Notes: generated by a model from the letters alone, not told the origin. 64,000 bases of DNA from Spirosoma endbachense (GCF_010233585.1 NZ_CP045997.1:1825749-1889748); one strand, 5' to 3'; shown: positions 1 through 8,968, counted from the stretch's first letter. Program-made: numbers and translations.

Positions 1-56
1 TGCTGAGTTAAGCAAGAATCCTTATCTTTCCAGTCCTAAACAATTGCTTTTTTTGC

Positions 57-1436
57 ATGGACTTCACGCCCACTCGACGCCAGTTTATTCGCACGGCTGC
101 TCTGACCGGAGCAACTGCTTCTGTTTTCCCGTCTATTCTAACCGGTGCAAAACCTGTAGACGCCAAAGTAAGGTTGGGTTTTATCGGCGTTGGAGCGCGT
201 GGTCGAAGCCACGTTGAACAGGCTCTTTACCGCGACGATGTGGTAATTCCGGCAATCTGCGACATCGACGCCGACAGCATTGCCCGAACAAATGACATCT
301 TTAAGAAGAAAGGAAAACCCTTACCCGAAGCATACACGAAAGGGGATGAAGCGTTTTTGCAGATGCTCAAACGCAATGACCTCGACGGTGTTATCATTGC
401 TACGCCCTGGGAGTGGCATGTACCGATGGCAGTAGCCACCATGAAAGCGGGCAAGTATGCCGGCGTTGAAGTATCAGCAACGGTTAAGCTAAAAGAATCG
501 TGGGATTTGGTGGATACGTCCGAAAAGACGGGTATGCCCTGCATGATTATGGAAAACGTCTGCTACCGGCGCGACGTATTAGCTATTTTAAATATGGTAC
601 GTCAGGGGTTGTTTGGCGAAATGACCTATGCCCATTGCGGCTATCAGCACGACCTGCGTAACATCAAATTCAACGATGGTAAATCGATTGGTGGCGTTGG
701 GGCCGAGTTTGGGGCCAAAGGCTATTCAGAAGCCCACTGGCGAACCCAGCATTCTGTAGACCGCAATGGCGATGTGTATCCAACGCATGGCCTGGGGCCG
801 GTTGCTCATTGGCTCAACATCAATCGCGGGAATCGCTTTCTCCACCTGACCAGTACAGCCACCAAAAGCCGTGGACTACACAAATACGTCGTTGATAAAG
901 GGGGAGCCAACCACCCTAATGCAAAGGTTAACTTCAAACTCGGCGATGTTGTAACGACTGTTATTGAGTGCGCAAATGGCGAGAATATCGTGATCATTCA
1001 TGATACGAACTCCCCTCGCCCCTACTCGCTTGGGTTCCGGGCTCAGGGAACGCAGGGAATCTGGATGGACGATAACGACATGATTTACCTGGAAGGGGCA
1101 ACAGGCGACCATGTTAGTCCCAAAGCCCATACCTGGGAGCCCTTTGCTGCTTACCAGGAGAAGTATGACCATCCACTCTGGAAGCGTCACGCCCAAACGG
1201 CGGAGAACGCCGGTCATGGCGGCATCGACTTTTTCGTTATGCGCGCTTTCATCGAATCCGTCAAAACCAAAATACCACCACCCATCGACGTCTATGATGC
1301 TGCCGTTTGGAGTGCCATTAGCCCCTTGTCGGAGGAGAGCATTGCGGGCGGAAGCAAACCCATCCAGATACCGGATTTTACGCGTGGTAAATGGAAGACA
1401 AACAAGCCCATATTTGGACTTAACGACGAATTTTAG
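57..1436 (+). CDS. GH109-type alpha-N-acetylgalactosaminidase (Gfo/Idh/MocA fold), Tat-exported
   Basis: NAD-dependent glycoside hydrolase predicted to remove terminal alpha-linked GalNAc in the periplasm. An RR pair at residues 7-8 followed by a hydrophobic stretch is a Tat-type signal. The Rossmann loop GVGARG is at 44-49. Several stretches agree, from memory, with the Elizabethkingia GH109 enzyme: ENVCYRRDVLAILNMVR, GYQHDLR, PTHGLGPV, INRGNR and RGLHKYVVDKGG; these go well beyond generic oxidoreductase similarity. At 459 aa it has the family's usual length. The start is the ATG at 57; only 56 bases lie upstream in the window, so its promoter is not visible. A sugar symporter follows 99 bp downstream and a GHMP kinase lies further on, consistent with use of an amino sugar or galactose-type sugar. 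Substrate specificity is known from the family and not proven here. Confidence 0.88.
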   Translation: MDFTPTRRQFIRTAALTGATASVFPSILTGAKPVDAKVRLGFIGVGARGRSHVEQALYRDDVVIPAICDIDADSIARTNDIFKKKGKPLPEAYTKGDEAFLQMLKRNDLDGVIIATPWEWHVPMAVATMKAGKYAGVEVSATVKLKESWDLVDTSEKTGMPCMIMENVCYRRDVLAILNMVRQGLFGEMTYAHCGYQHDLRNIKFNDGKSIGGVGAEFGAKGYSEAHWRTQHSVDRNGDVYPTHGLGPVAHWLNINRGNRFLHLTSTATKSRGLHKYVVDKGGANHPNAKVNFKLGDVVTTVIECANGENIVIIHDTNSPRPYSLGFRAQGTQGIWMDDNDMIYLEGATGDHVSPKAHTWEPFAAYQEKYDHPLWKRHAQTAENAGHGGIDFFVMRAFIESVKTKIPPPIDVYDAAVWSAISPLSEESIAGGSKPIQIPDFTRGKWKTNKPIFGLNDEF

Positions 1437-1535
1437 GTAGCAAATGAGCGAAGAAACAAATTCTATTCTTAATTTGTAAAAAAATTTAAAATATATAAAC
1501 CCACCCCCTTACCATTTTCTTATCGACTGTTACCT

Positions 1536-2762
1536 ATGACACCTACCGCTCCTCCTTCGCAGGTCCGTCCGAATTACACAATTCCGTTGCTGATTGTCGG
1601 TGCTTTATTTTTCATTTTTGGCTTTGTTACCTGGGTCAATAGTGTACTGATAGCCTTCTTTAAGCAGGCTTTTAATCTGAGCACGGTCGGCTCTAATCTG
1701 GTTGCTTTCTCATTTTTCATCTCCTATACGCTCATGGCCATTCCGTCGTCGGCTGTATTGAAGAAAACGGGGTTTAAGAATGGCATGTCGCTGGGTCTAC
1801 TGGTTATGGCCGTTGGAACACTGATTTTTGTTCCGGCAGCGAAATCGGTTTCCTATCCGCTGTTTCTGGTTGGTTTGTTCCTGATCGGCATAGGGCTGAC
1901 CGTATTACAAACAGCCTCTAACCCATACGCAACCATTCTTGGCCCACGTGAAAGTGCTGCCCAGCGGATCAGCTTTCTGGGCATTGCCAATAAACTGGCA
2001 GGGATCATAAGCCAGTTTATTTTTGGCGGACTATTGCTGGCGGGTGGTAATGCTGTTTCGGGAGCGGCATCCCTGGAAAAAGTCGTAACCCCTTATCTTA
2101 TTCTGACCGGTGTATTGGTCGTTCTGGCCGGACTGATCCGGTTTTCGAACCTCCCCGAAGTTTCAGAAGAACAGGACGATGCTCCGGCAGACGCAACCTC
2201 TCATACGAGCGTCTCGCAGTTTCCTAACCTCGTTCTGGGCGTTGCCGCCCTCTTCTGCTATGTTGGGGCTGAAGTCATTGCCGGAGACACCATCATTAAT
2301 TACGGCAAAGCGATCGGTTTTACGAACGATGAAGCGAAGTATTTTACCACCTATACTCTCTATGGTTTGCTGGCCGGTTACGTGCTGGGTATCGTCCTGA
2401 TTCCCAAGTATATCTCACAGCAAACATCACTACGATTTGGAGCCATCTACGGTCTCGTACTGACTACGGCGACCTTACTGACAAGTGGGTTTACCTCTGT
2501 TTTGTGTGTGGCTCTGCTGGGTTTTGGGCTGGCTCCCATCTGGCCAGCGATGTGGCCACTGGCGCTTAACCGACTAGGACGATTCACTAAAATTGGGTCT
2601 GCTCTGCTCATCATGGGTATTTCGGGGGGCGCTCTCCTACCCCTGCTCCATGGTTACCTAACCGATACGATCAGCCCTAAAATGGCCTATGCATTGCTAT
2701 TACCACTTTTTGGCTTTATTTTATATTATGCCACGATAGGGTATAAGAAGACAAGCTGGTAA
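1536..2762 (+). CDS. sugar:H+ symporter of the FucP/GluP family (MFS)
   Basis: Twelve-helix major facilitator in the inner membrane, 408 aa. The first helix carries FFIFGFVTWVNSVLIAFF, and helix 4-5 carries QTASNPYATILGP followed by RESAAQRISFLGIANKLAG; these are hallmarks of the glucose/galactose (GluP) and fucose (FucP) transporters. Likely substrates are glucose, galactose, fucose or a relative; the sequence does not decide between them. It lies between the GH109 glycosidase and the kinase at 3300, which points to import of the sugar released by the glycosidase. It starts at ATG 1536, after a short AT-rich spacer. Confidence 0.87.
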   Translation: MTPTAPPSQVRPNYTIPLLIVGALFFIFGFVTWVNSVLIAFFKQAFNLSTVGSNLVAFSFFISYTLMAIPSSAVLKKTGFKNGMSLGLLVMAVGTLIFVPAAKSVSYPLFLVGLFLIGIGLTVLQTASNPYATILGPRESAAQRISFLGIANKLAGIISQFIFGGLLLAGGNAVSGAASLEKVVTPYLILTGVLVVLAGLIRFSNLPEVSEEQDDAPADATSHTSVSQFPNLVLGVAALFCYVGAEVIAGDTIINYGKAIGFTNDEAKYFTTYTLYGLLAGYVLGIVLIPKYISQQTSLRFGAIYGLVLTTATLLTSGFTSVLCVALLGFGLAPIWPAMWPLALNRLGRFTKIGSALLIMGISGGALLPLLHGYLTDTISPKMAYALLLPLFGFILYYATIGYKKTSW

Positions 2763-2830
2763 TGCCTGTAGATCTGGTATAACTCAGGCAGGCAGTTAAC
2801 TAGGGGCAGATTGATTGGCGAAAACATACC

Positions 2831-3079
2831 TTGCAGCGGTTAGCTGAGCGCCAAATTTTGCAGAAAGATGCGTTACAGGTTCTAATCACAGGTGAAGTAA
2901 TACGTGATTATGACGATGATCGACCTTTATCCAGCCTACTGGTGTTAGGCTGGATAAAGGAACGACCTTTGCATGTGGTTGCGTCTTATAGTGAAGTAGA
3001 TGATACAGCCTATATAATTACCGTTTACGAGCCGTCTCAGAGTCATTTCGAACCCGATTTTAAGACAAAAAGACAATGA
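2831..3079 (+). CDS. DUF4258 protein, possible toxin of a two-gene module
   Basis: Small protein (82 aa from a TTG start) with the DUF4258 signature: ITGEVIRDYDDDRP, then LLVLGWIKERPLHVV and IITVYEP. The frame stays open upstream to a TAG at 2801 and encodes DWRKHTLQRLAERQI, which supplies the conserved His before the Arg that the family usually has. Translation may therefore begin at the ATT at 2810, four bases after an AGGGG, instead of at the TTG. The stop overlaps the start of the zinc-finger gene (ATGA). DUF4258/YgiT-type pairs occur widely as putative toxin-antitoxin modules; toxicity is inferred, not shown. Sampled G+C is about 40% (2881-2940), below its neighbours. Confidence 0.72.
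   Translation: MQRLAERQILQKDALQVLITGEVIRDYDDDRPLSSLLVLGWIKERPLHVVASYSEVDDTAYIITVYEPSQSHFEPDFKTKRQ
2925..2959. repeat. 13-bp perfect inverted repeat inside the DUF4258 gene
   Basis: Arms 2925-2937 (ctttatccagcct) and 2947-2959 are exact reverse complements with a 9-nt loop. They lie wholly inside the coding region, over the codons for PLSSLLVLGWIK. A stem this strong could slow translation or end transcription within the module; that role is inferred. Confidence 0.7.
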
Positions 3080-3303
3080 TATTATCAGAAAAGTGCCCAA
3101 TGTGCGGGGGTGAGAAGGAAGCTGGTCATACTACATTTAGCGTCGATCTGGGAGATGGATTAGTAGTTGTTCGTCATGTTCCGGCCACTGTTTGCAATCA
3201 ATGTGTAGAAGAATGGATCGACAATAAAACAGCCCAGCAACTGGAAACTATTGTTGAAGAAGCTCGTCAGAAAAAGCACCAGCTAGAAGTATTATCGCTT
3301 TGA
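3076..3303 (+). CDS. YgiT/MqsA-type zinc-finger protein, probable antitoxin partner
   Basis: A 75-aa protein with two CxxC knuckles, CPMCGG at residues 8-13 and CNQC at 41-44, the arrangement of the N-terminal zinc domain of MqsA (YgiT-type finger). There is no C-terminal helix-turn-helix, so it is the short form often found beside DUF4258 or DUF4258-like genes. It overlaps the upstream gene by 4 nt (ATGA), and its own stop overlaps the TTG start of the downstream kinase (TTGA). This continuous translational coupling is odd for an addiction module next to a metabolic gene. The antitoxin role is inferred. Confidence 0.72.
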   Translation: MILSEKCPMCGGEKEAGHTTFSVDLGDGLVVVRHVPATVCNQCVEEWIDNKTAQQLETIVEEARQKKHQLEVLSL

Positions 3304-4409
3304 TTCCGTCGTTTACTACCTCTGCTATAACTGCTTCAACGCCCGGTCGTATCTGCCTTTTCGGCGAACACCAGGATTACCTGGGACTACCAGTCATTGC
3401 CGCTGCCATTTCGCGTCGTATTCAGGTTCGGGCGCAACGCGTTAGTTCGCGCGGTTTCCGGCTCAATCTACCCGATATAAAGAAGGATGTCAATATTCCG
3501 TTCGACGGCCTTCAACTGCCTTACCCAGACATTCGCGATTATTTCCGGTCGGCCGTAAATGTGTTGCTTCGCGAAGGCTTTCAGTTTTCAGCGGGTATCG
3601 AAGGTGACGTTCATGGGAATATCCCAATCAATTCGGGTACATCGAGTTCATCGGCCTTGCTGGTTACCTGGCTAAATGTGCTGACTCAACTTGCCGATGA
3701 ACCGCGTCAGTTAGCTCAGGAACAGGTAGCGGAGTTAGCTTATGTGGCTGAGGTTCTGGAATTTGGCGAACCGGGGGGCATGATGGATCACTATTCAACC
3801 GCTGTTGGCGATGTCATTTATCTGGAATCAACGCCAACGATTTCGCTTCGTAAATTCCATCCAAAACTCGGCACGTTCGTTCTTGGCGACTCTCAGGAGC
3901 CTAAAGACACAATTGGCATTCTGAAACGGGTCAAGTTTGGCATGCTTGACATTATTTCAAGACTTAACACCGTTAACCCAACTTTCTCACTGCACCATTC
4001 TCCGCTAACCGAAGCAACGGAGTTCAAGGATATTCTGAGCAAAGACGAGTACATTCTCCTAAAAGGCAATCTGGCTAACCGCGATATTCTCCGTGAAGCT
4101 CTTGCTGTTCTGGATACACCCTCGGGAACGACGGACCAGATTGATCACGTCCGTTTTGGAAAGCTGTTAACCGAGCACCAGAACAACTTACGCGACGCCC
4201 AGCGCATCAGCACTCCGAAAATTAACCGGATGATCGATGCGGCTCTCACGGCCGGAGCGTTAGGGGGTAAAATCAATGGCTCGGGTGGTGGTGGCTGTAT
4301 GTTTGCCTACGCACCCGAAAACCCGGAACTGGTTGCAGAAGCTATTGAACGAGAAGGCGGTAAAGCGTATGTGATTACAGTAGATAGGGGGACAATGATT
4401 AGCAAGTAA
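3300..4409 (+). CDS. GHMP kinase, galactokinase-like
   Basis: Sugar kinase of the GHMP superfamily, 369 aa. The N-terminal signature PGRICLFGEHQDYLG (residues 15-29) keeps the galactokinase-type E-H-x-D-Y core. The ATP-binding loop GNIPINSGTSSSSAL is at 106-120, and the C-terminal glycine-rich motif KINGSGGGGC follows near 326. Phosphorylation of galactose or a related hexose is the likely reaction, but fucokinase-type or mevalonate-type specificity cannot be excluded. The only usable start is the TTG at 3300, which overlaps the TGA of the zinc-finger gene by three bases. The context of a GH109 glycosidase and a sugar symporter supports a sugar substrate. Confidence 0.8.
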   Translation: MIPSFTTSAITASTPGRICLFGEHQDYLGLPVIAAAISRRIQVRAQRVSSRGFRLNLPDIKKDVNIPFDGLQLPYPDIRDYFRSAVNVLLREGFQFSAGIEGDVHGNIPINSGTSSSSALLVTWLNVLTQLADEPRQLAQEQVAELAYVAEVLEFGEPGGMMDHYSTAVGDVIYLESTPTISLRKFHPKLGTFVLGDSQEPKDTIGILKRVKFGMLDIISRLNTVNPTFSLHHSPLTEATEFKDILSKDEYILLKGNLANRDILREALAVLDTPSGTTDQIDHVRFGKLLTEHQNNLRDAQRISTPKINRMIDAALTAGALGGKINGSGGGGCMFAYAPENPELVAEAIEREGGKAYVITVDRGTMISK

Positions 4410-4461
4410 CTGCTATCGTTCAGAGCTATGGTTTTATTGATCATGCCCAATAGCGGCCTGC

Positions 4462-5670
4462 TTACTTCACATTAGCGGCCCGTTGAGCCGGGAACCACGA
4501 CGTCAGGAAAGTTACCACAATCACCAGAACGGCGGTCATAATGATGTCACTACTGTCAAGACGAACCGGATAGGCATCGATTATCGAACTTACTGTTCCC
4601 ATGCCAATGAAGCCATATTGTTCCTGCGCCAGACAGATAAAAACGCCGATTACCAATCCGGTGAAAGCACCAGTTAAGGCGATGATGGCCCCTTCGGTCA
4701 GGAAAATCCGACGCACCAGACCCGTCGTCGCACCCAGTGCATACAAAATCCGGATGTCTTCTTTCTTTTCGATGACCAGCATAGACAACGTAAAGAATAT
4801 GTTGATCGACGCGACCAGAATGATAAATGACAGTGTGATAGCGACCAGCAGTTTTTCGATGCGAATCGTTCGGTAGAGATCAATATTCAGGTCATCACGG
4901 CTCTGTACGATCAGCTTATCACCGACAACATCCTGCAACGCCTGTTTTGCTGCGTTCTCATCCGTACCGGGCTTCAGTTGAATTTCAAGGCTGGTGGCTT
5001 CATTAGGATTATAGCCAAATAACGTCCGTGCTACAGTTGCCGGAACAAGCACGAAGTTATCGTACTTGGACTCGATAAAAAACACGCCTGAAACTGTCAA
5101 TGATTCCCGATTGAACGCATTGGGATTAAGTACACTGAACGATTGATCACTTTGCGGATACAAAATCTCCAGTGGGGTAAGGATATCGACCACCGAAATG
5201 CTCAGGTCATTCCGGACTCCATCGGCAACAATGGCATAGTTTACACCCCGATCGCGTAGCCGCAATTTACCTTCGAGCAGGGCCGAGTCGAGTTGCTTTC
5301 GTTGTAAGTAACTATCATCAACGCCTTTAAGCCGCACAACTGTTTCGCCATTCGCATAGCGGGCCAGCGCATTATCCTGCACTACAGCTGTTAAGAGGTT
5401 TACACCAGCAGTCTGGTGCAGGCGCGTGAGCAGTTCGGGTGATGCCATGAACCGTTTACCCTGCTTAGGCAAAACGGTCATATCAGCCTCAAAGGTTTTA
5501 AAAATCTGCCTGTTCAGTTCATCCATCCCGTTGAAGACTGACAAGACAACTACCAATGCCATCGTTCCAACACCTACGCCAAGCATAGACAGAATCGATA
5601 GCCAGCTAATAAAACTGCGTTTCTTCCGGGAGAAAAAATACCGTCGGGCAATCCAGGTCGGGAGGTTCAT
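4462..5670 (-). CDS. FtsX-like ABC transporter permease, LolC/LolE type
   Basis: Inner-membrane permease of the lipoprotein-release type, 402 aa. The N-terminal stretch with IARRYFFSRKKRSFISWLSI, followed by the first membrane helix (about residues 25-45), is typical of LolC/E. A large periplasmic domain (about 45-270) follows, then three C-terminal helices. Its ATPase partner is probably the LolD-like protein encoded at 26153-26815, which is not adjacent. It is the second gene after rbfA on the same strand, an order common in Bacteroidota, separated from it by an 83-bp gap containing a long hairpin. One gene of this type instead of separate lolC and lolE is usual outside gamma-proteobacteria. 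Confidence 0.82.
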   Translation of the reverse strand: MNLPTWIARRYFFSRKKRSFISWLSILSMLGVGVGTMALVVVLSVFNGMDELNRQIFKTFEADMTVLPKQGKRFMASPELLTRLHQTAGVNLLTAVVQDNALARYANGETVVRLKGVDDSYLQRKQLDSALLEGKLRLRDRGVNYAIVADGVRNDLSISVVDILTPLEILYPQSDQSFSVLNPNAFNRESLTVSGVFFIESKYDNFVLVPATVARTLFGYNPNEATSLEIQLKPGTDENAAKQALQDVVGDKLIVQSRDDLNIDLYRTIRIEKLLVAITLSFIILVASINIFFTLSMLVIEKKEDIRILYALGATTGLVRRIFLTEGAIIALTGAFTGLVIGVFICLAQEQYGFIGMGTVSSIIDAYPVRLDSSDIIMTAVLVIVVTFLTSWFPAQRAANVK

Positions 5671-5681
5671 ATACTAATTAT

Positions 5682-5751
5682 GAATGACTGAATGCGTGTA
5701 TGAGCGAGTACTTCTGACTGTGTTACTCGCTCATGCACGCATTCACGATTC
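5682..5751. repeat. long hairpin in the rbfA/permease gap
   Basis: The core arms 5689-5710 and 5724-5745 are complementary over 22 bp with one mismatch; the weaker outer arms reach 5682 and 5751. The loop is about 13 nt. The element nearly fills the gap between rbfA (upstream on the minus strand) and the LolC/E-like gene. No T-run follows on the minus strand, so it looks less like a simple terminator than a processing or attenuation element, or a repeat. Confidence 0.75.
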
Positions 5752-5753
5752 GC

Positions 5754-6137
5754 CTATTCGGCATCGTCTTCGTCCTCCTCAGGTGCGGGAGGAATTTCGA
5801 GACCAGCGAAGAGTTTGTCCATTTTGTCGGCATATTCGGCCGTGTCGTCCAGAAAGAAATGGAGCTCAGGAACGATCCGGAGTTGGTGCCGAACCCGGTC
5901 GCCGAGGTGCTGCCGGAGTACTTTTCCTTTCTCCTGAATATTTTCCAGAAGCATTTCTTTATTCTTGGTAGCCAGAAAGCTCAGGTATACACGGGCTACG
6001 CTCAGATCGGGCGACACGCGCACGCTGGTGACCGTAATAAACGCCCCGTTGAATAAATGCGGCACTTCGCGCTGAAAAATTTCACTTAAATCTTTCTGCA
6101 ACTGCCGGGCTACTTTTTGTTGTCGTTTCGATTCCAT
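5754..6137 (-). CDS. rbfA: 30S ribosome-binding factor A
   Basis: Single KH-like domain protein (127 aa) that assists late 30S maturation and 16S rRNA 5'-end processing. Family features are the opening KRQQKVARQLQKDLSEIFQRE, the VTSVRVSPDLSVARVYLS strand-helix segment and the C-terminal LRIVPELHFFLDDT, in the usual order and spacing. The acidic tail (PEEDEDDAE) is short and variable in the family. It lies upstream of the LolC/E-like permease on the same strand. Confidence 0.92.
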   Translation of the reverse strand: MESKRQQKVARQLQKDLSEIFQREVPHLFNGAFITVTSVRVSPDLSVARVYLSFLATKNKEMLLENIQEKGKVLRQHLGDRVRHQLRIVPELHFFLDDTAEYADKMDKLFAGLEIPPAPEEDEDDAE

Positions 6138-6402
6138 AATATCTTACCTGGGTAACAAGTTGATTGGAAAGTTGATTGACTGGTTATTCCGCTCGCCAGA
6201 GGCCCCGATGCCTGTTTATTGACTAACGATCTGGCACCCCTAATTAATTACCCATCTGCAAATATCTGCACCTTTTTCGGTTCTGCCGAAATTGACCGTA
6301 AATTCGCAGTAGCAGTTAGCCAGTAGATGTGCCAAAAAGTTAAAATGATTGACGGGCTCGTCTACTTATCTAACCTACCAACATTCTGAATAGACAACTG
6401 TT

Positions 6403-7812
6403 TTGTTACGTTTTTTCCGCTCTTATTACCCCTATCAATACGCAAGCCTGCTTGGGTTGCTGCTGTTGATTCGTCTGCCGCTCTTACTGCATCCGTTTCC
6501 AATGTTGATTCCAGAACTGAACTGGATGCTGGTGGGAGAGCAGATGAGTGAGGGTCATCTGCTCTATCGCGATATCTGGGACAGCATCAGCCCACTATCG
6601 GCTGTGGTTTACTGGGGTTTACACACACTGTTCGGCCGTTCGACGCTGGTGCTTCATATTGCAGCTACTGTCGTTTCCGTCTTTCAGATCGTTTATTTTA
6701 ATTACCTGACCAACAACCGCGATGTGTATCCCGATCGATCGTTCTGGCCAGGCTTGATATACATGCTGTTTCTGCATCTGTCCTTCGACTGCCTGACACT
6801 CTCGCCGGTGCTGATGTCTACGAGTTTTTTATTGCTGGCCTTCGGAACGCTCATCAAACAGATGGAACGCCGGGGCGCTACCGATGAGGTATTTGAAGTT
6901 GGTTTCTACATTGGTATCGCGGCCTTGTTTTATCTGCCCTCTGCTTTATTTATCATCTGGGCAACGTTATCGCTTCTTTTTTATACCGGAACAAGCTTTC
7001 GCCAACACTCCCTGTCACTTTTCGGTTTTCTGTTTCCAATTGCCGCCACCGTCCTGTTTTATTACCTGAACAACAGTCTGGACGATTTTAACCGCAATCT
7101 ACTGGCCTCTGTCTTTCGGGTACGGCAATATTCACTGTCTGATTTTCAATCACTTGTTGCGTCCTTATTGATACCGCTGGGTCTGGGTGTGTTGGGCTTT
7201 TTAAGTTTATTCAGAAGTTCGAGTCGATACGTAAACTTTCAGCAGCGGGTTCAGCAGATTATGATGATCTGGTTTGTTACTGCCGTGCTTACGATTGCGC
7301 TGGTTCCTTTTCTGGCTCCCATGTCTTTTCTGAGCTTCGTGCCGCCAATGGCCTATTTCACCTTGTATTATTTTGAAAATTTCCGAAAAGGATGGCTGGC
7401 TGAACTAGGCTTTTCAATTGCCTTCGGACTGATTCTGCTGCTATTTTATCAGGGACTTCTGGGGCTGATTCCGGGTTCGGATCTGGGCCGATTAAGTAGC
7501 TTGCAGGTGCAATCGTCTCCCCTTCCTGACAACATCCGGGATCGGCACATTCTGATTATTGGTGAAGATTTAAGCGCCTACCGGCTAAATCGTCCGGCCA
7601 CGCCTTATCTTAATTGGGATTTAGCGAAATACGATCTTAAAAATCTGGATAATTACGAAGCCGTTATCAACGTATTTGATCACTTCCGGAAAGATCCGCC
7701 CGATTATATTATTGATCGGGAAAATGTAGTTGACAAATTATTTCAACGGGCTCCAGCCCTGGCTGCGTGGTATGAAAAAACGGCAACAACAGGCGTGTAC
7801 AAGCGAAAATGA
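6403..7812 (+). CDS. polytopic membrane protein, GT-C glycosyltransferase-like
   Basis: A 469-aa integral membrane protein with about ten hydrophobic helices. An early loop reads LVGEQMSEGHLLYRDIWDS and continues with ISPLSAVVYW; this resembles the G-x-LYRD-x-D/PP segment after the first helix of PMT-like (GT-C) glycosyltransferases, where an acidic residue is catalytic. The C-terminal soluble segment (about 380-469) is short. The start is a TTG at 6403 giving MLRFFRSYYPYQ; no ATG in this frame covers the first helix. Transfer from a lipid-linked sugar is possible, but the function is unassigned. The 265-bp gap upstream (6138-6402) shows nothing I can name. Confidence 0.6.
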   Translation: MLRFFRSYYPYQYASLLGLLLLIRLPLLLHPFPMLIPELNWMLVGEQMSEGHLLYRDIWDSISPLSAVVYWGLHTLFGRSTLVLHIAATVVSVFQIVYFNYLTNNRDVYPDRSFWPGLIYMLFLHLSFDCLTLSPVLMSTSFLLLAFGTLIKQMERRGATDEVFEVGFYIGIAALFYLPSALFIIWATLSLLFYTGTSFRQHSLSLFGFLFPIAATVLFYYLNNSLDDFNRNLLASVFRVRQYSLSDFQSLVASLLIPLGLGVLGFLSLFRSSSRYVNFQQRVQQIMMIWFVTAVLTIALVPFLAPMSFLSFVPPMAYFTLYYFENFRKGWLAELGFSIAFGLILLLFYQGLLGLIPGSDLGRLSSLQVQSSPLPDNIRDRHILIIGEDLSAYRLNRPATPYLNWDLAKYDLKNLDNYEAVINVFDHFRKDPPDYIIDRENVVDKLFQRAPALAAWYEKTATTGVYKRK

Positions 7813-7933
7813 GTAAAAAAGTGTAGATTATGTTTCAGCGTTCAGGGCCGATGGCATTCTTAGCCAGACCAGTATTGCCCGACCTGTTCATAAACTACAA
7901 ATCGAATAGTAAAACCGTAAACCAGGAAATCAC

Positions 7934-8725
7934 ATGCCTTCCCTCTCTTTTACAAATAAACGCACCAACCTGTATATTTTTCTGAGCGCAATTTTCCTGA
8001 CCAACGCGCTGGTTGCCGAAATAATCGGTGTCAAAATTTTCTCGGTTGAAACGCTGCTTGGCACCAAACCGGCGCAGATTCATTTATTCGGGGATTTTAT
8101 TCTGGACTTCAACCTTACGGCTGGTGCGGTTATCTGGCCATTTGTGTTTATTACGTCTGATATTATCAATGAATATTTTGGCAAATCCGGTGTCCGACGC
8201 ATTTCTTTTCTAACGGCTGGTTTCGTAGGCTATAGCTTTCTAATTATTTATGCCGTCACGAACCTACCTCCGGCGCAGTTCTGGCTCGATGTTAATGCCA
8301 AAGATGCAGCGGGTAATTCCATCAATATCGATAATGCATTCCAGATGATTTTCCGCCAGGGGCTGGGTATTATTATCGGCTCACTGACTGCTTTTCTGGT
8401 AGGCCAGATTCTGGATGTCTATGTGTTTCACTCCCTACGCAAGATCACGGGTAGCCAAAAAATCTGGCTCCGGGCGACTGGTTCAACCCTCGTTTCGCAA
8501 TTAGTAGATTCGTTTGTCGTGTTGGGAATCGCTTTCTATGTCTTCGGCAACTGGTCTTTAACGCAGGTGTTGGCGGTGGGCATAATTAATTACATGTACA
8601 AAGCCACATCAGCCATCGTGCTTACCCCATTGCTGTATGTAGCTCACTATTTTATTGATCGTTACCTCGGGAAAGAACACGCCGAAGAACTGGCAAATGA
8701 GTCAGCGATGAGTTCGTTTATGTAA
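7934..8725 (+). CDS. queuosine precursor transporter, YhhQ/VUT family
   Basis: A 263-aa inner-membrane protein of the VUT family (PF02592), whose E. coli member YhhQ imports queuosine precursors such as preQ0/preQ1. About six helices; family segments are NALVAEIIGVKIF, a D-II-NE pair in FITSDIINEYFGKSG, and TGSTLVSQLVDSFVVLG. I saw no preQ1-riboswitch-like sequence in the 121-bp upstream gap. The epoxyqueuosine reductase queG is also in this window at 43053, so both salvage and the last step of queuosine synthesis are represented. Confidence 0.85.
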   Translation: MPSLSFTNKRTNLYIFLSAIFLTNALVAEIIGVKIFSVETLLGTKPAQIHLFGDFILDFNLTAGAVIWPFVFITSDIINEYFGKSGVRRISFLTAGFVGYSFLIIYAVTNLPPAQFWLDVNAKDAAGNSINIDNAFQMIFRQGLGIIIGSLTAFLVGQILDVYVFHSLRKITGSQKIWLRATGSTLVSQLVDSFVVLGIAFYVFGNWSLTQVLAVGIINYMYKATSAIVLTPLLYVAHYFIDRYLGKEHAEELANESAMSSFM

Positions 8726-8740
8726 TCAATCATTCAAGCC

Positions 8741-8801
8741 TCATATATAGCAAAAATACTCAATCATCTCAAAATTGACTGAGTATTTTTGCTATATATG
8801 A
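8741..8801. terminator. 22-bp perfect AT-rich hairpin after the queuosine transporter
   Basis: Arms 8741-8762 and 8780-8801 are exact reverse complements (22 bp) with a 17-nt loop that can add three more pairs after one mismatch. It starts 16 bp after the stop of the transporter gene and is followed by T-rich sequence. Terminator-like; the unusually AT-rich, long stem could also be a mobile remnant. Confidence 0.75.
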
Positions 8802-8968
8802 TTATTTATTCCTATTTTTTATAAAAAAAGTAATATTATTATAGTTAGTATTGTAAAGTTTATAGTACATTCATACCATGCTAGATAGCCATGCACTTGT
8901 TGATTATTGGAGCCAGATCAATAGTAACATAGACTTTAGCTAGTTAACTTTATAGTCACTACTAACTA

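Noticed and set aside
7813..7933. preQ1 riboswitch before the queuosine-precursor transporter
   Set aside because: No preQ1-I or -II aptamer-like sequence or stem-pseudoknot could be recognised in the 121-bp gap.
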